The position numbers and the translations under genes are program-made. A stretch of 64,000 nt of DNA from the NCBI RefSeq assembly GCF_016648105.1, contig NZ_JACVVE010000002.1:124001-188000 (forward strand), read 5' to 3'. Under the pieces are notes generated by a model. That model did no database searches, was not told where the DNA came from, and saw only the letters and a list, made by a program, of their open reading frames with translations. This document shows positions 7,878 through 17,178 of the stretch, piece after piece. Numbering within the stretch: the stretch's first letter is position 1; each line of letters starts with the position of its first letter. The DNA is from Pseudomonas sp. S31. Its GTDB lineage: Bacteria; Pseudomonadota; Gammaproteobacteria; Pseudomonadales; Pseudomonadaceae.

Positions 7878-9320
7878 TTGACTATTCCTTGCGACATCCT
7901 GGTTTTCGGCGGCACGGGCGACCTGGCCCTGCACAAGCTCCTTCCAGCCCTCTACCACCTGTATCGCGAGGCCCGTCTGAACACGGCCGTGCGCGTCATC
8001 GCCCTGGCCCGGCGCAGCCTGTCGCGCAATCAATACGTCAACCTCGCCGAGCGTCACTGCCGCGCCCAGGTCGCCCGTCACGACTTCGATGAAGACGTGT
8101 GGCGGCGCTTCAGCGCACGCCTCGACTACTTCCCCATGGACGCCTCGCAAAGCGCCGACTTCGGCCGCCTGGCGCGCTACCTCGGCGAGCCTGGCGGGCT
8201 GACCCGCATCCACTACCTGGCCACCGCGCCCAAGTTGTTCGTGCCGATCGTCAATCACCTGCGCATCGCCGGGCTGGCCGACCACGAGGCGCGCATCGTG
8301 CTGGAAAAACCGATCGGCCATTCGCTGGAATCGGCCACCGCCATCAACGAGGCGGTCGGCGCGGCGTTCGCCGAAGCCCAGGTGTTTCGCATCGATCACT
8401 ACCTGGGCAAGGAAACCGTGCAGAACCTGATGGCCCTGCGCTTCGCCAACGCCCTGCTGGAACCTGTGTGGCGCAACGGCCAGGTCGACCACGTGCAGAT
8501 CAGCGTGTGCGAGACCCTCGGCGTGGAAAACCGCGGCGGCTACTACGACCGCGCCGGCGCCACCCGCGACATGCTGCAGAACCACTTGCTGCAGCTGCTG
8601 TGCCTGGTGGCCATGGAGCCACCCGCGCAGTTCGAAGCCGAGGCGGTGCGCGACGAGAAGGTCAAGATCCTGCGCGCGCTCAAGCCGATCGGCGGCCAGG
8701 ATGTGCAGGACAAGACCGTACGCGGCCAGTACGGCGCCGGGCACATCGGCGGCCAGGAAGTACCGGCCTACTATTTCGAGAAAGACGTCGACAACGACAG
8801 CGACACCGAAACCTTCGTCGCCGTCCAGGCCCATATCGATAACTGGCGCTGGGCTGGCGTGCCCTTCTACCTGCGCACCGGCAAGCGCATGGCGCGGCGC
8901 TCGTCGCAGATCGTCATCCAGTTCAAACCAGTCCCCCACGAGCTGTTCAGCGGCGGACAGGTCAACCAGCTGCTGATCCAGCTGCAGCCGGAAGAACGCA
9001 TCAGCCTGCGGGTGATGAGCAAGCGCCCGGGCAAGGGCATGCACCTGGAACCGGTGGACCTGGACCTGAACCTGGCCCAGGTGTACGGCCAGACGCGGCG
9101 CTGGGATGCCTATGAACGTCTGCTGCTGGATGTGCTGGCCGGCGATTCGACGCTGTTCATGCGCCGTGACGAAGTGGAAGCCGCCTGGGCCTGGATCGAC
9201 CCGATCATCAAGGGCTGGGAAGAACACTTCCAGGCCCCGCGCCCCTATGCCGCTGGCAGCAACGGCCCGGAACAGGCCAACGGCCTGCTGGCCAGGCATG
9301 GCCGGCAGTGGCACAGCTGA
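7878..9320 (+). CDS. zwf: Glucose-6-phosphate 1-dehydrogenase
   Basis: Oxidises glucose 6-phosphate to 6-phosphogluconolactone with NAD(P)+, feeding the Entner-Doudoroff pathway used by pseudomonads. The N-terminal Rossmann motif is VFGGTGDLA, and the active-site signature RIDHYLGKE is present. A TTG at 7878 gives 480 residues starting TIPCDILVF and sits at good distance from the purine stretch GGAGAG; an in-frame GTG at 7863 would add five residues. No pgl or eda follows, unlike the main zwf-pgl-eda operon, so this is probably the second, stand-alone paralogue. Confidence 0.92.
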   Translation: MTIPCDILVFGGTGDLALHKLLPALYHLYREARLNTAVRVIALARRSLSRNQYVNLAERHCRAQVARHDFDEDVWRRFSARLDYFPMDASQSADFGRLARYLGEPGGLTRIHYLATAPKLFVPIVNHLRIAGLADHEARIVLEKPIGHSLESATAINEAVGAAFAEAQVFRIDHYLGKETVQNLMALRFANALLEPVWRNGQVDHVQISVCETLGVENRGGYYDRAGATRDMLQNHLLQLLCLVAMEPPAQFEAEAVRDEKVKILRALKPIGGQDVQDKTVRGQYGAGHIGGQEVPAYYFEKDVDNDSDTETFVAVQAHIDNWRWAGVPFYLRTGKRMARRSSQIVIQFKPVPHELFSGGQVNQLLIQLQPEERISLRVMSKRPGKGMHLEPVDLDLNLAQVYGQTRRWDAYERLLLDVLAGDSTLFMRRDEVEAAWAWIDPIIKGWEEHFQAPRPYAAGSNGPEQANGLLARHGRQWHS

Positions 9321-9417
9321 ACCGCAACCGGCGCCCAGGCGACGGAAGGCAGCCACGGGGTGAACATTCATACAGTGGATGTTTGCCCCTTCTCCCGGCT
9401 CGCCCTAGAATGGCGCG

Positions 9418-11604
9418 ATGCACACAGACGACCTCTCCCTCCTGCTGAACTCCCTAAACGATGCCCAACGCCAGGCCGTCGCGGCCTCGCTCGGGCGTCA
9501 GCTGGTGCTTGCTGGCGCCGGCTCCGGTAAAACCCGCGTGCTGGTGCACCGCATCGCCTGGTTGATCCAGGTGGAGCAGGCCTCGCCGCACTCGATCCTG
9601 TCGGTGACCTTCACCAACAAGGCGGCCGCCGAGATGCGCCACCGGATCGAACAGCTGCTGGGCATCAACCCGGCAGGCATGTGGGTCGGCACCTTCCACG
9701 GCCTGGCGCACCGCCTGTTGCGCGCGCACTGGCAGGAAGCGCGGCTGAACCAGAACTTCCAGATCCTCGACAGCGACGACCAGCAGCGCCTGGTCAAGCG
9801 GGTGATCCGCGAACTCGGCCTCGACGAGCAGCGCTGGCCGGCGCGCCAGGCCCAGTGGTTCATCAACGGGCAGAAGGACGAAGGCCTGCGCCCGCAGCAT
9901 ATCCAGGCCGGCGGCGACCTGTTCCTGGGCACCATGCGCAGCATCTACGAAGCCTACGAACAGGCCTGCGAGCGCGCCGGGGTCATCGATTTCTCCGAGC
10001 TGCTGCTGCGCGCCCTCGACCTGTGGCGCGACCACCCCGGCCTGCTCGAGCACTACCAACGGCGCTTCCGCCACCTGCTGGTGGACGAGTTCCAGGACAC
10101 CAACGCCGTGCAGTACGCCTGGCTGCGCCTGCTGGCCGGCAAGGACGGCGGCAGCCTGATGGCGGTGGGCGATGACGACCAGTCGATCTACGGCTGGCGC
10201 GGCGCCAAGATCGAGAACATCCACCAGTACACCGCCGACTTCCCCGACGCCGAGATGATCCGCCTGGAGCAAAACTACCGCTCCACCGGTGGCATCCTCA
10301 AGGCCGCCAACGCCCTGATCGCCAACAACAGCGGGCGCCTGGGCAAGGAACTGTGGACCGACCTGGGCGAAGGCGAGCCGCTGACCCTGTACGCCGCCTA
10401 CAACGAGCACGACGAAGCGCGCTACGTGGTCGAGACCATCGAGAGCCTGATCAAGCAAGGCAGCTCGCGCAGCGACATCGCTATTCTCTATCGCTCCAAC
10501 GCCCAGTCGCGGGTGCTGGAAGAAGCGTTGCTGCGCGAGCGCATCCCCTACCGCATCTATGGCGGCCAGCGCTTCTTCGAGCGCGCCGAGATCAAGAACG
10601 CCATGGCCTACCTGCGCCTGCTCGAAGGCCGCGGCAACGACGCGGCGCTGGAGCGGGTGATCAACGTGCCGCCACGCGGCATTGGCGAGAAGACCGTCGA
10701 GGCCATCCGCGAGCACGCCCGCCACAGCCAGGCGTCAATGTGGGAGGCGATGTGCCAGCTGCTCGCCGCCAAGGCCCTCAAGGGCCGCGCCGCCAGCGCG
10801 CTGGGCGCATTCATCGAGCTGATCGAGGGCCTTTCGGCCAAGGTCGCCGACATGCCGCTGCACACCATGACCCAGACGGTCATCGAGCAGTCCGGGCTGA
10901 TCATCTATCACCAGGAAGAAAAAGGCGAAAAGGGCCAGGCACGGGTAGAAAACCTTGAGGAACTGGTCAGCGCCGCGCGCAACTTCGAAAGCACCGAAGA
11001 AGACGCCGACCTGTCACCGTTGTCGGCCTTCCTCGGCCATGCCTCGCTGGAAGCCGGGGATGCCCAGGCCGACGAGCACGAGGACAGCATCCAGCTGATG
11101 ACGCTGCACAGCGCCAAGGGCCTGGAGTTCCCGTATGTGTTCCTGGTGGGCATGGAAGAGGGCCTGTTCCCGCACAAGATGAGCCTGGAAGAACCCGGCC
11201 GCCTGGAAGAAGAACGCCGCCTGGCGTACGTGGGCATCACCCGCGCCATGCGCCAGCTGGTGATGACCTACGCCGAGACCCGGCGCCTGTATGGGAGCGA
11301 GACCTACAATAAGGTGTCGCGTTTCGTACGCGAGATTCCGGCAGGGCTCGTTCAGGAAGTGCGCCTTTCCAACAGTGTCAGCCGGCCTTTCGGCGGCGCC
11401 AAGGCCACCACGAGCAACCTGTTCGCCAATGCCAACATTCCGCAGACCCAGTTCAACCTGGGCCAGCGCGTGCAGCACGCGGTGTTCGGCGAAGGCGTGA
11501 TCCTCAACTTCGAGGGCTCCGGTGCCCAGGCGCGGGTGCAGGTGAACTTCGACGAAGGCAGCAAGTGGCTGATGCTCGGCTACGCCAAGCTCGAGGCCCT
11601 GTAA
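9418..11604 (+). CDS. uvrD: DNA helicase II (UvrD)
   Basis: A 728-residue superfamily 1A 3'-5' helicase acting in nucleotide excision repair and methyl-directed mismatch repair. Motif I is GAGSGKTRVL near residue 34. Motif Ia (TFTNKAAAEM), motif II (LLVDEFQDTN), motif III (GDDDQSIYGWRGA), motif IV (LEQNYRST), motif V (LMTLHSAKGLEF) and motif VI (YVGITRAM) are all visible. The C-terminal tail has the UvrD-type Tudor-like fold (GQRVQHAVFGEGVILN) that contacts RNA polymerase in E. coli, favouring UvrD over Rep. Confidence 0.96.
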   Translation: MHTDDLSLLLNSLNDAQRQAVAASLGRQLVLAGAGSGKTRVLVHRIAWLIQVEQASPHSILSVTFTNKAAAEMRHRIEQLLGINPAGMWVGTFHGLAHRLLRAHWQEARLNQNFQILDSDDQQRLVKRVIRELGLDEQRWPARQAQWFINGQKDEGLRPQHIQAGGDLFLGTMRSIYEAYEQACERAGVIDFSELLLRALDLWRDHPGLLEHYQRRFRHLLVDEFQDTNAVQYAWLRLLAGKDGGSLMAVGDDDQSIYGWRGAKIENIHQYTADFPDAEMIRLEQNYRSTGGILKAANALIANNSGRLGKELWTDLGEGEPLTLYAAYNEHDEARYVVETIESLIKQGSSRSDIAILYRSNAQSRVLEEALLRERIPYRIYGGQRFFERAEIKNAMAYLRLLEGRGNDAALERVINVPPRGIGEKTVEAIREHARHSQASMWEAMCQLLAAKALKGRAASALGAFIELIEGLSAKVADMPLHTMTQTVIEQSGLIIYHQEEKGEKGQARVENLEELVSAARNFESTEEDADLSPLSAFLGHASLEAGDAQADEHEDSIQLMTLHSAKGLEFPYVFLVGMEEGLFPHKMSLEEPGRLEEERRLAYVGITRAMRQLVMTYAETRRLYGSETYNKVSRFVREIPAGLVQEVRLSNSVSRPFGGAKATTSNLFANANIPQTQFNLGQRVQHAVFGEGVILNFEGSGAQARVQVNFDEGSKWLMLGYAKLEAL

Positions 11605-11752
11605 CGGGCCACTTGCCGGCGATCGACCCGCCGCGGTCGATCGCCCTCTGTAACATTCAGGCAAAAGCTCGAAACATTATGTCGCTGGTCATCTAGCCAT
11701 GAACCTGTGCACCATGACGCGCGTGCAATCCACAACAGGGGAAATCCCATTT

Positions 11753-12607
11753 ATGCAACGTTTTCTTAGCATCGCACTGGCGCTCTGCGTCGGCCTGACG
11801 CTGAGCCTGGACGCCAACGCCAAGCGTTTCGGCGGCGGCAAGAGCTCGGGCTCCGCGCCTATCCACCAGACCCGCCAGGCCACGCCAACCACGCCGGCCG
11901 CCGCGCCAACCGCGCCTGGCCGTGCCCCGGCCGCCGCCAGCGGTGCTTCGCGCTGGCTGGGCCCACTCGCCGGCCTCGCCGCCGGTGGCCTGCTGGCCTC
12001 CATGTTCATGGGTGACGGCTTCGAAGGCCTGCAGATCATGGACTTCCTGATCGTCGCACTCATCGCCTTCCTGGTGTTCCGCTTCATCGCCGCGCGCCGC
12101 CGCCAGCAGCAGCCGCAGATGGCGGCTCCAGGCCACGCGCCGTTCCAGCGCGAAGCCCACGGCCAGCCTGCGCAGCCGTCGATCTTCGGTGGCGCAGCCG
12201 CGCCGGCCGCCGCTCCGGCGCCAGCGATCAACGCCCCGGCCTGGTTCAACGAGCAGAGCTTCCTGGCCGCTGCCCGCAACCACTTCCAGTCGCTGCAGCA
12301 GCACTGGGACGCCAACGAAATGGACAAGATCGCCGAGTTCGTCACCCCGCAGATGCTTGAGTTCCTCAAGCGCGAGCGTGCCGACCTGGGTGATGGCTTC
12401 CAGTCCACCTACATCGACAACCTCGAAGTGCAACTGGACGGCGTGGACGACCGCCCAGACCGTACCGACGCCACCCTGACCTTCCGTGGCCTGTCGAAGA
12501 CCTCGCGTTTCGACCAGGGCGAAGTGTTCAGCGAAAGCTGGCACATGGTTCGCGCCCCGGGCGAAAACCAGCCATGGCTGGTGGCCGGTATCCGTCAGAA
12601 CGGTTAA
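11753..12607 (+). CDS. Tim44-like domain membrane protein
   Basis: A 284-residue protein. The ATG at 11753 follows GGGGAA and opens a signal peptide (MQRFLSIALALCVGLTLSL). A low-complexity Ala/Pro/Gly linker follows, then a membrane segment near residues 98-112 (MDFLIVALIAFLVFRF), a second Ala/Pro linker, and a C-terminal Tim44/MRP-L45 domain (WFNEQSFLAAARNHFQSLQQHWD to the end). Bacterial members of this family are of unknown function; the domain binds membranes in mitochondria. It is followed by a strong terminator, so it is a single-gene transcript. Confidence 0.88.
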   Translation: MQRFLSIALALCVGLTLSLDANAKRFGGGKSSGSAPIHQTRQATPTTPAAAPTAPGRAPAAASGASRWLGPLAGLAAGGLLASMFMGDGFEGLQIMDFLIVALIAFLVFRFIAARRRQQQPQMAAPGHAPFQREAHGQPAQPSIFGGAAAPAAAPAPAINAPAWFNEQSFLAAARNHFQSLQQHWDANEMDKIAEFVTPQMLEFLKRERADLGDGFQSTYIDNLEVQLDGVDDRPDRTDATLTFRGLSKTSRFDQGEVFSESWHMVRAPGENQPWLVAGIRQNG

Positions 12608-12622
12608 CTGCCGCACGTTGTC

Positions 12623-12653
12623 CAAAAAACCCCGGGCCTGTCCCGGGGTTTTT
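12623..12653 (+). terminator. Intrinsic terminator after Tim44-like gene
   Basis: CCCCGGG (12630-12636) pairs with CCCGGGG (12642-12648) over a five-base loop, followed by five T residues; an A tract on the other side makes it bidirectional. Confidence 0.9.
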
Positions 12654-12721
12654 GCTTTTGCCAGAGTCGGCTACTAGGGTATAACGCGCAGCGTTGTCAT
12701 CAAGGTCAGAGGAATTGAACC

Positions 12722-13129
12722 GTGGAAGAAGTGATCGAACAACTCCGGGAAGCCAACGAGCCCGTCCCGACGCCGTTGGAGCTGCCCGACGAAGACCTGC
12801 TGGTCGAGATCGAGGAACAGCTGTTCATCAACATCCCGTTCGTGTTCAAGGAGTACCTGCTGACCGTCAGCGACGTGGTCTACGGCTCGCTCGAACCGGT
12901 CACGGTCACCGACCCGCAGTCGCACACCTACCTGCCTGAGGTTGCCGCCAATGCCTGGGATGCCGGCGTGCCGCGCGACCTGATTCCGCTGTGCCAGGAC
13001 GGCGACGATTACTACTGCGTCGAGGAAGACGGCACCGTGGTGTTGTGGTCCGGCGAAGAAGAGATCGTCACCGAGGAAAGCTGGGAATCGGTGTGGCACT
13101 GGGTGCGGGACGTCTGGCTGGAAAGCTGA
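12722..13129 (+). CDS. SMI1/KNR4 (SUKH) family protein
   Basis: A 135-residue acidic protein with the SUKH fold signature: LPDEDLLVEIEEQLFINIPFVFKEYLL, a central GDDYYCVEEDGTVVLW and the ending WESVWHWVRDVW. The start is GTG with AGAGGAA upstream. SUKH proteins are often immunity proteins for secreted nuclease toxins, but no toxin or secretion gene is nearby. Stand-alone core-genome members like this one are of unknown role. It is monocistronic, bounded by a terminator and a REP palindrome. Confidence 0.85.
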   Translation: MEEVIEQLREANEPVPTPLELPDEDLLVEIEEQLFINIPFVFKEYLLTVSDVVYGSLEPVTVTDPQSHTYLPEVAANAWDAGVPRDLIPLCQDGDDYYCVEEDGTVVLWSGEEEIVTEESWESVWHWVRDVWLES

Positions 13130-13144
13130 TCGTCTGTGCGGCCC

Positions 13145-13175
13145 TTGTAGGAGCGGCCTCGTGCCGCTCCTACAA
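13145..13175. repeat. REP-type palindrome
   Basis: TTGTAGGAGCGGC pairs perfectly with GCCGCTCCTACAA over a five-base loop. It is the same GGAGCGGC-type REP seen again at 32037. Located between the convergent SUKH and antiporter genes, it may also act as a transcription barrier. Confidence 0.85.
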
Positions 13176-13196
13176 CAGACCGCGATAGCCGATGGT

Positions 13197-14957
13197 TCAA
13201 TGTGGGTGATCGCGGTTGTTTTCCAGGGTTTCCAGCAAGGCGATCTGCATCCGTGAATGCACACGGATGAACCAGCGCCACAGCAACGCCACCACCACCG
13301 CCGCCACCACGGCGATCACCAGCAGCAGCTCGCTGGTGGGCAGGATGCTGGCCGACAGCGCCGACAGCAGCAGGAAAATCACCAGCAGCGACAGCAATGG
13401 GATCACCTCGGCGACCACCCGCCGTACCCGTTGGGTATGCCGCCCGGCCATCTCCGGCTTGACGCCCATCTCCGCCAGCAGCATCGACAGCGCCTTGAGC
13501 TTGCGATACGCGGCGATCAGGAACGGCAGCGACAGCAGCAATGCCGCGCCCCAGATCAGCGCCTTCTGCTGGCTGACATCGGTGACCCATTCGCTGAGCC
13601 ATGCACCGATGCGCCCGGCGAAGTACCCACCGCTGAAGAAGATGGCGATCACCAGGGCCAGGTTGACCCCCACCTGCAGCAGGATGCGCCGGATCATCGC
13701 CGCCAGCATGGCCCCCTCGCCCTGCGGCTGGATGCTGCGCAGCCATTCGCCATACAACGACAGCACCCGCGCCAGGCGGCTTGGCACCACCTGGCCGAGC
13801 TTGATCGACAACGGGTCGGCGGCGCGGATAAGGTACGGCGTCAGCAGCGTGGTGATGGCCGAGACCGCCACCGCCACCGGATAGAGAAAGTCGCTGGTCA
13901 CCTGCAAGGTCATGCCGAGGGCGGCGATGATGAAGGAAAACTCACCAATCTGTGAAAGCCCCATGCCCACCCGCAGCGAAGTACGGCCGTCGTTGCCGGC
14001 GATGAAAGCGCCCATGCCACAGGACAGCATCTTGCCCAGCACCACCGCCAGGGTGATGACCACGATCGGCCAGGCATAGTCGACCAGAACCTGTGGGTCG
14101 ATCATCAGGCCGATGGCGACGAAGAAGATGGCGCTGAACAGGTCGCGGACCGGTTCGATCAACCGCTCGATCTTCAGCAACTGGCGCGACTCGGCCATGA
14201 TCGCGCCGATCAGGAAGGCGCCCAGCACCATGCTGTACTCGAGCTTGACCACCAGCAAGCAGAAGCCGAAGCACAGGCCGAGCACGGTGATCAGCAGCAT
14301 TTCGTTGCTTTCGAACTTGGCCACGTAGGCCAGCAAGCGCGGCACCAGCAAGATGCCGATGACCAGCGCGACGATCATGAACAGCGACAGCTTGCCGACG
14401 GTGGAGAACACCTCGCCCGAGCTGACCGTGCCACTGACCGCGATGCCTGACAGCAGGGCGATGATGCCGATGCCGAGGATGTCCTCGACGATCAGCACAC
14501 CGAAGATCAGCTGGGCGAAGCGCTCGTTCTTCATTTTCAGGTCGTTGAGCGCCTTGACGATGATGGTGGTCGAGGAAATCGCCAGGATCGCGCCGAGGAA
14601 CAACGAATCCATGGTGTTCCAGCCGAACCAGCGGCCGATCTCGAAGCCGATCCAGATCATCAGGACGATTTCCAGGAACGCCGCGATGAACGCGGTGGCG
14701 CCGACCTTGAACAGCTTGCGCAAGCTGAACTCCAGGCCCAGGCAGAACATCAGGAAGATCACCCCCAGTTCGGCCAGGGTCTTGATCGTGTCTTCGTCAT
14801 GGATGAGGCCGAACGGCGGGGTGTGCGGGCCGATGATGAAACCGGCGACGATGTAGCCGAGCACCACCGGCTGCTTGAACCGATGGAACAGGATCGTCAC
14901 CACCCCGGCCACCAGCATGATGACGGCCAGGTCCTGGATGAAGCTGATGGCATGCAT
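13197..14957 (-). CDS. CPA2-family monovalent cation:proton antiporter (KefB-like)
   Basis: A 586-residue polytopic inner-membrane protein. The Na_H_Exchanger domain occupies about residues 10-375, with the characteristic FLMFCLGLEFSLRKL and SQIGEFSFIIAALG segments. The remaining C-terminal part holds three to four more membrane helices, not the RCK/TrkA-N nucleotide-binding domain of KefB or KefC, so glutathione-adduct control is unlikely. The probable role is K+ or Na+ efflux coupled to proton entry. AAGGAG precedes the ATG at 14957. No ancillary KefG-like gene is present. Confidence 0.88.
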   Translation of the reverse strand: MHAISFIQDLAVIMLVAGVVTILFHRFKQPVVLGYIVAGFIIGPHTPPFGLIHDEDTIKTLAELGVIFLMFCLGLEFSLRKLFKVGATAFIAAFLEIVLMIWIGFEIGRWFGWNTMDSLFLGAILAISSTTIIVKALNDLKMKNERFAQLIFGVLIVEDILGIGIIALLSGIAVSGTVSSGEVFSTVGKLSLFMIVALVIGILLVPRLLAYVAKFESNEMLLITVLGLCFGFCLLVVKLEYSMVLGAFLIGAIMAESRQLLKIERLIEPVRDLFSAIFFVAIGLMIDPQVLVDYAWPIVVITLAVVLGKMLSCGMGAFIAGNDGRTSLRVGMGLSQIGEFSFIIAALGMTLQVTSDFLYPVAVAVSAITTLLTPYLIRAADPLSIKLGQVVPSRLARVLSLYGEWLRSIQPQGEGAMLAAMIRRILLQVGVNLALVIAIFFSGGYFAGRIGAWLSEWVTDVSQQKALIWGAALLLSLPFLIAAYRKLKALSMLLAEMGVKPEMAGRHTQRVRRVVAEVIPLLSLLVIFLLLSALSASILPTSELLLVIAVVAAVVVALLWRWFIRVHSRMQIALLETLENNRDHPH

Positions 14958-15246
14958 GGCGCGATACTCCTTGTGTCGAGGCCCCGGACAGTCCGCTCCT
15001 CTGCCAAGGCATCCCCGAGCGAGCAGCTAGTACTTGTTGTATTGAATGCAGGAAAGCCCATGTTGCATGAGCGTACTCAGGGTAACATCGCACCTCGCCG
15101 GCGAAAGGCGGTGCAATATGTAGAAACAGATCGGCAGGAAAACAGCCAACCCAGGCGACGTTTTAACCTGCAACCCAAGCGTGACGATGGACCGTCAGCC
15201 AACGTCCCGTACCAGGAAGGCAAAGATTTCGAGAGGGGAAACAGAA

Positions 15247-15783
15247 GTGTCCGAAGATACCCGCCCCGATTCAGCGCAACCTCACCGTGAGCACACTATG
15301 GAACCTGGAAACGCCCAGCTGACCATGACCGTCCTGATGACCCCGGACATGGCCAACTTCTCTGGAAACGTACATGGCGGCACTTTGCTCAAGTACCTCG
15401 ACGAAGTGGCCTACGCCTGCGCCAGCCGTTACGCCGGCAGCTATGTAGTCACCCTGTCGGTCGACCAGGTGATCTTCCGCGAGCCGGTGCACGTCGGCGA
15501 GCTGGTGACCTTCCTGGCGGCGGTCAACTACACCGGTAACACCTCCATGGAGGTGGGCATCAAGGTGGTGACCGAAAACATTCGCGAACGCTCGGTGCGC
15601 CATTCCAACAGTTGCTTCTTCACCATGGTCGCGGTCGACGACAATCGCCGCCCGGTACAAGTACCGCCGCGCCAGCCACAAAGCAGCGAGGAAAAGCGCC
15701 GCTTCCTGCAAGGCCAGCAGCGCCGCCAGATTCGCCAGGAACTGGAACAGCGCTACCAGAACCTCAAGACCGACGCGATCTAG
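15247..15783 (+). CDS. Acyl-CoA thioesterase (hotdog fold, YciA/BACH type)
   Basis: Hydrolyses acyl-CoA to free acid and CoA in the cytosol. The hotdog domain carries the family signature [20 protein letters not shown], whose Asn and Asp are the catalytic region, then [20 protein letters not shown] and [11 protein letters not shown]. The C-terminal 30 residues are charged and Gln-rich. I chose the GTG at 15247 (178 residues) because GAGAGGGGAA stands just before it; an ATG at 15298 would give a 161-residue product without a good ribosome-binding site. Its stop overlaps the convergent pdxY stop by 4 bp (CTAG). Confidence 0.88.
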   Translation: MSEDTRPDSAQPHREHTMEPGNAQLTMTVLMTPDMANFSGNVHGGTLLKYLDEVAYACASRYAGSYVVTLSVDQVIFREPVHVGELVTFLAAVNYTGNTSMEVGIKVVTENIRERSVRHSNSCFFTMVAVDDNRRPVQVPPRQPQSSEEKRRFLQGQQRRQIRQELEQRYQNLKTDAI

Positions 15784-16652
15784 ACCGTCAGGCGCTGCGC
15801 CTCGAAGCGCACCCGCGGGTGGGCGATGCGATCCTGGGCCCGCACCAGCTGCAGTTCGTAGCTGGCGCAGGCCTGGGTTTCCAGCAGCACCTCATGCACT
15901 GCCGCAGCAGTGAACTCGAAGGCCTGGAGCCAGCTGTCGCCCAGCAGCACGCGGCCGAGGAACAAGCCTGAGGTGAGGTCGCCGACCCCGACCGGCTGGC
16001 GCGGGAAGGCCAGCAATGGGCGGCGCAGGTGCCAGCTCGCCTCGCGGGTCACCAGCAGCATCTCGAACTGATCCTCGCCCCGCCCCGGGTAGGCCAGGTG
16101 CTTGACCAGCACCACCTGCGGCCCGCGCTCGAGCAGCGAGCGCGCCATGCCCACGCAGTCCTCCAGCGATTGCGCCTCACGCCCGCAGAAGCTGTCCAGC
16201 TCCAGCTGGTTGGGGCAGAGGATATCAGCCTTGGCCGCAGCTTCCTCGAGCAGGAAATCGCTGACCTCTTGCGGCACGATGCAGCCTTTCTGCGCATGCC
16301 CCATGACCGGGTCGCACAGGTACAGGGCCTTGGGGTTGACCGCCTTGATCCGCTCGACGCCGGCCAGGATCGCCCGCCCCTGTTCGGCGCTGCCCAGATA
16401 GCCGGACAACACCGCGTCGCAATGCCCCAGCTCGCCGATGTTGGCAATGCCTTCCACCAACGCAGGAATTTGCGCTGGAGCAAGCACTTCGCCTGCCCAC
16501 TGGCCATACTGAGTGTGGTTGGAGAACTGTACGGTGTTGAGCGGCCACACGTTCACCCCAATCCGCTGCATGGGGAACACCGCGGCGCTGTTTCCGGCGT
16601 GGCCAAACACCACATGGGACTGAATAGCGAGCAGGTGAGGGGTACGTTTCAT
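15780..16652 (-). CDS. pdxY: Pyridoxal kinase PdxY
   Basis: Phosphorylates pyridoxal to pyridoxal 5'-phosphate in the vitamin B6 salvage pathway. The 290-residue product has the ribokinase-like fold: [20 protein letters not shown] at the N-terminus, [16 protein letters not shown] forming the substrate lid, [12 protein letters not shown], and the anion-hole motif [16 protein letters not shown] near the C-terminus (GDLTSGLF instead of the general GAGD). The ATG at 16652 matches the family N-terminus. It is not near pdx synthesis genes, as usual for salvage enzymes. Confidence 0.92.
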   Translation of the reverse strand: MKRTPHLLAIQSHVVFGHAGNSAAVFPMQRIGVNVWPLNTVQFSNHTQYGQWAGEVLAPAQIPALVEGIANIGELGHCDAVLSGYLGSAEQGRAILAGVERIKAVNPKALYLCDPVMGHAQKGCIVPQEVSDFLLEEAAAKADILCPNQLELDSFCGREAQSLEDCVGMARSLLERGPQVVLVKHLAYPGRGEDQFEMLLVTREASWHLRRPLLAFPRQPVGVGDLTSGLFLGRVLLGDSWLQAFEFTAAAVHEVLLETQACASYELQLVRAQDRIAHPRVRFEAQRLTV

Positions 16653-16772
16653 GTGGGAAGATTCCAAAGCTGTTTCAAGGATTGTGCACAGCGCAGTATG
16701 AACGCGATTACCACCTGTACGACAGGCCAGGGACGCAGTTAAGCTGGTTCAACCTGTTTGGAGCATATGCAA

Positions 16773-17165
16773 ATGTTGACCCTGGAGAACCTCTTCGTCC
16801 TGATGCTGGTGGCCACGGCGGGCGCTTGGTTATGGCATAACCACGGCCTGCGCGAAAAGGCCCTGGAGCGGGTCAAGCAGCATTGCGCCAAGCTCGACCT
16901 CGAACTGCTCGACGATGCCGTCGCCCTCAAGCGTATCGGCTTCGTGCGCGACGCCAACGGGCGCAAGCGCCTGGCGCGCATCTATGCCTTCGAGTTCACC
17001 GTCACCGGCGAGCAGCGCCATCCGGGCACGGTGACCCAGTTCGGCGCCCACAGCGTGCAGATCGAGCTGGCGCCCTACCCGTTCGAGATCAAGACACCAC
17101 CGCGGGCCGACAATGTGATCGAGATGCAGCAGTGGCGGCAAGAGCATAACCGTTGGCGTAATTGA
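16773..17165 (+). CDS. DUF3301 family membrane-anchored protein
   Basis: A 130-residue protein with one N-terminal membrane anchor (LENLFVLMLVATAGAWLW) and a soluble domain of the DUF3301 type (GFVRDANGRKRLARIYAFEFTVTG). The ATG at 16773 is preferred because GGAG lies 9 bp upstream; the ATG at 16767 is too close to it. Function unknown. Conserved in pseudomonads. It runs towards the end of the zinc-island operon. Confidence 0.82.
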   Translation: MLTLENLFVLMLVATAGAWLWHNHGLREKALERVKQHCAKLDLELLDDAVALKRIGFVRDANGRKRLARIYAFEFTVTGEQRHPGTVTQFGAHSVQIELAPYPFEIKTPPRADNVIEMQQWRQEHNRWRN

Positions 17166-17178
17166 ACCGCCCCGCGAT

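Noticed and set aside
7824..9371. A 515-codon open frame antisense to zwf
   Set aside because: It would cover the HexR-type operator and the whole of zwf, which has all catalytic motifs.
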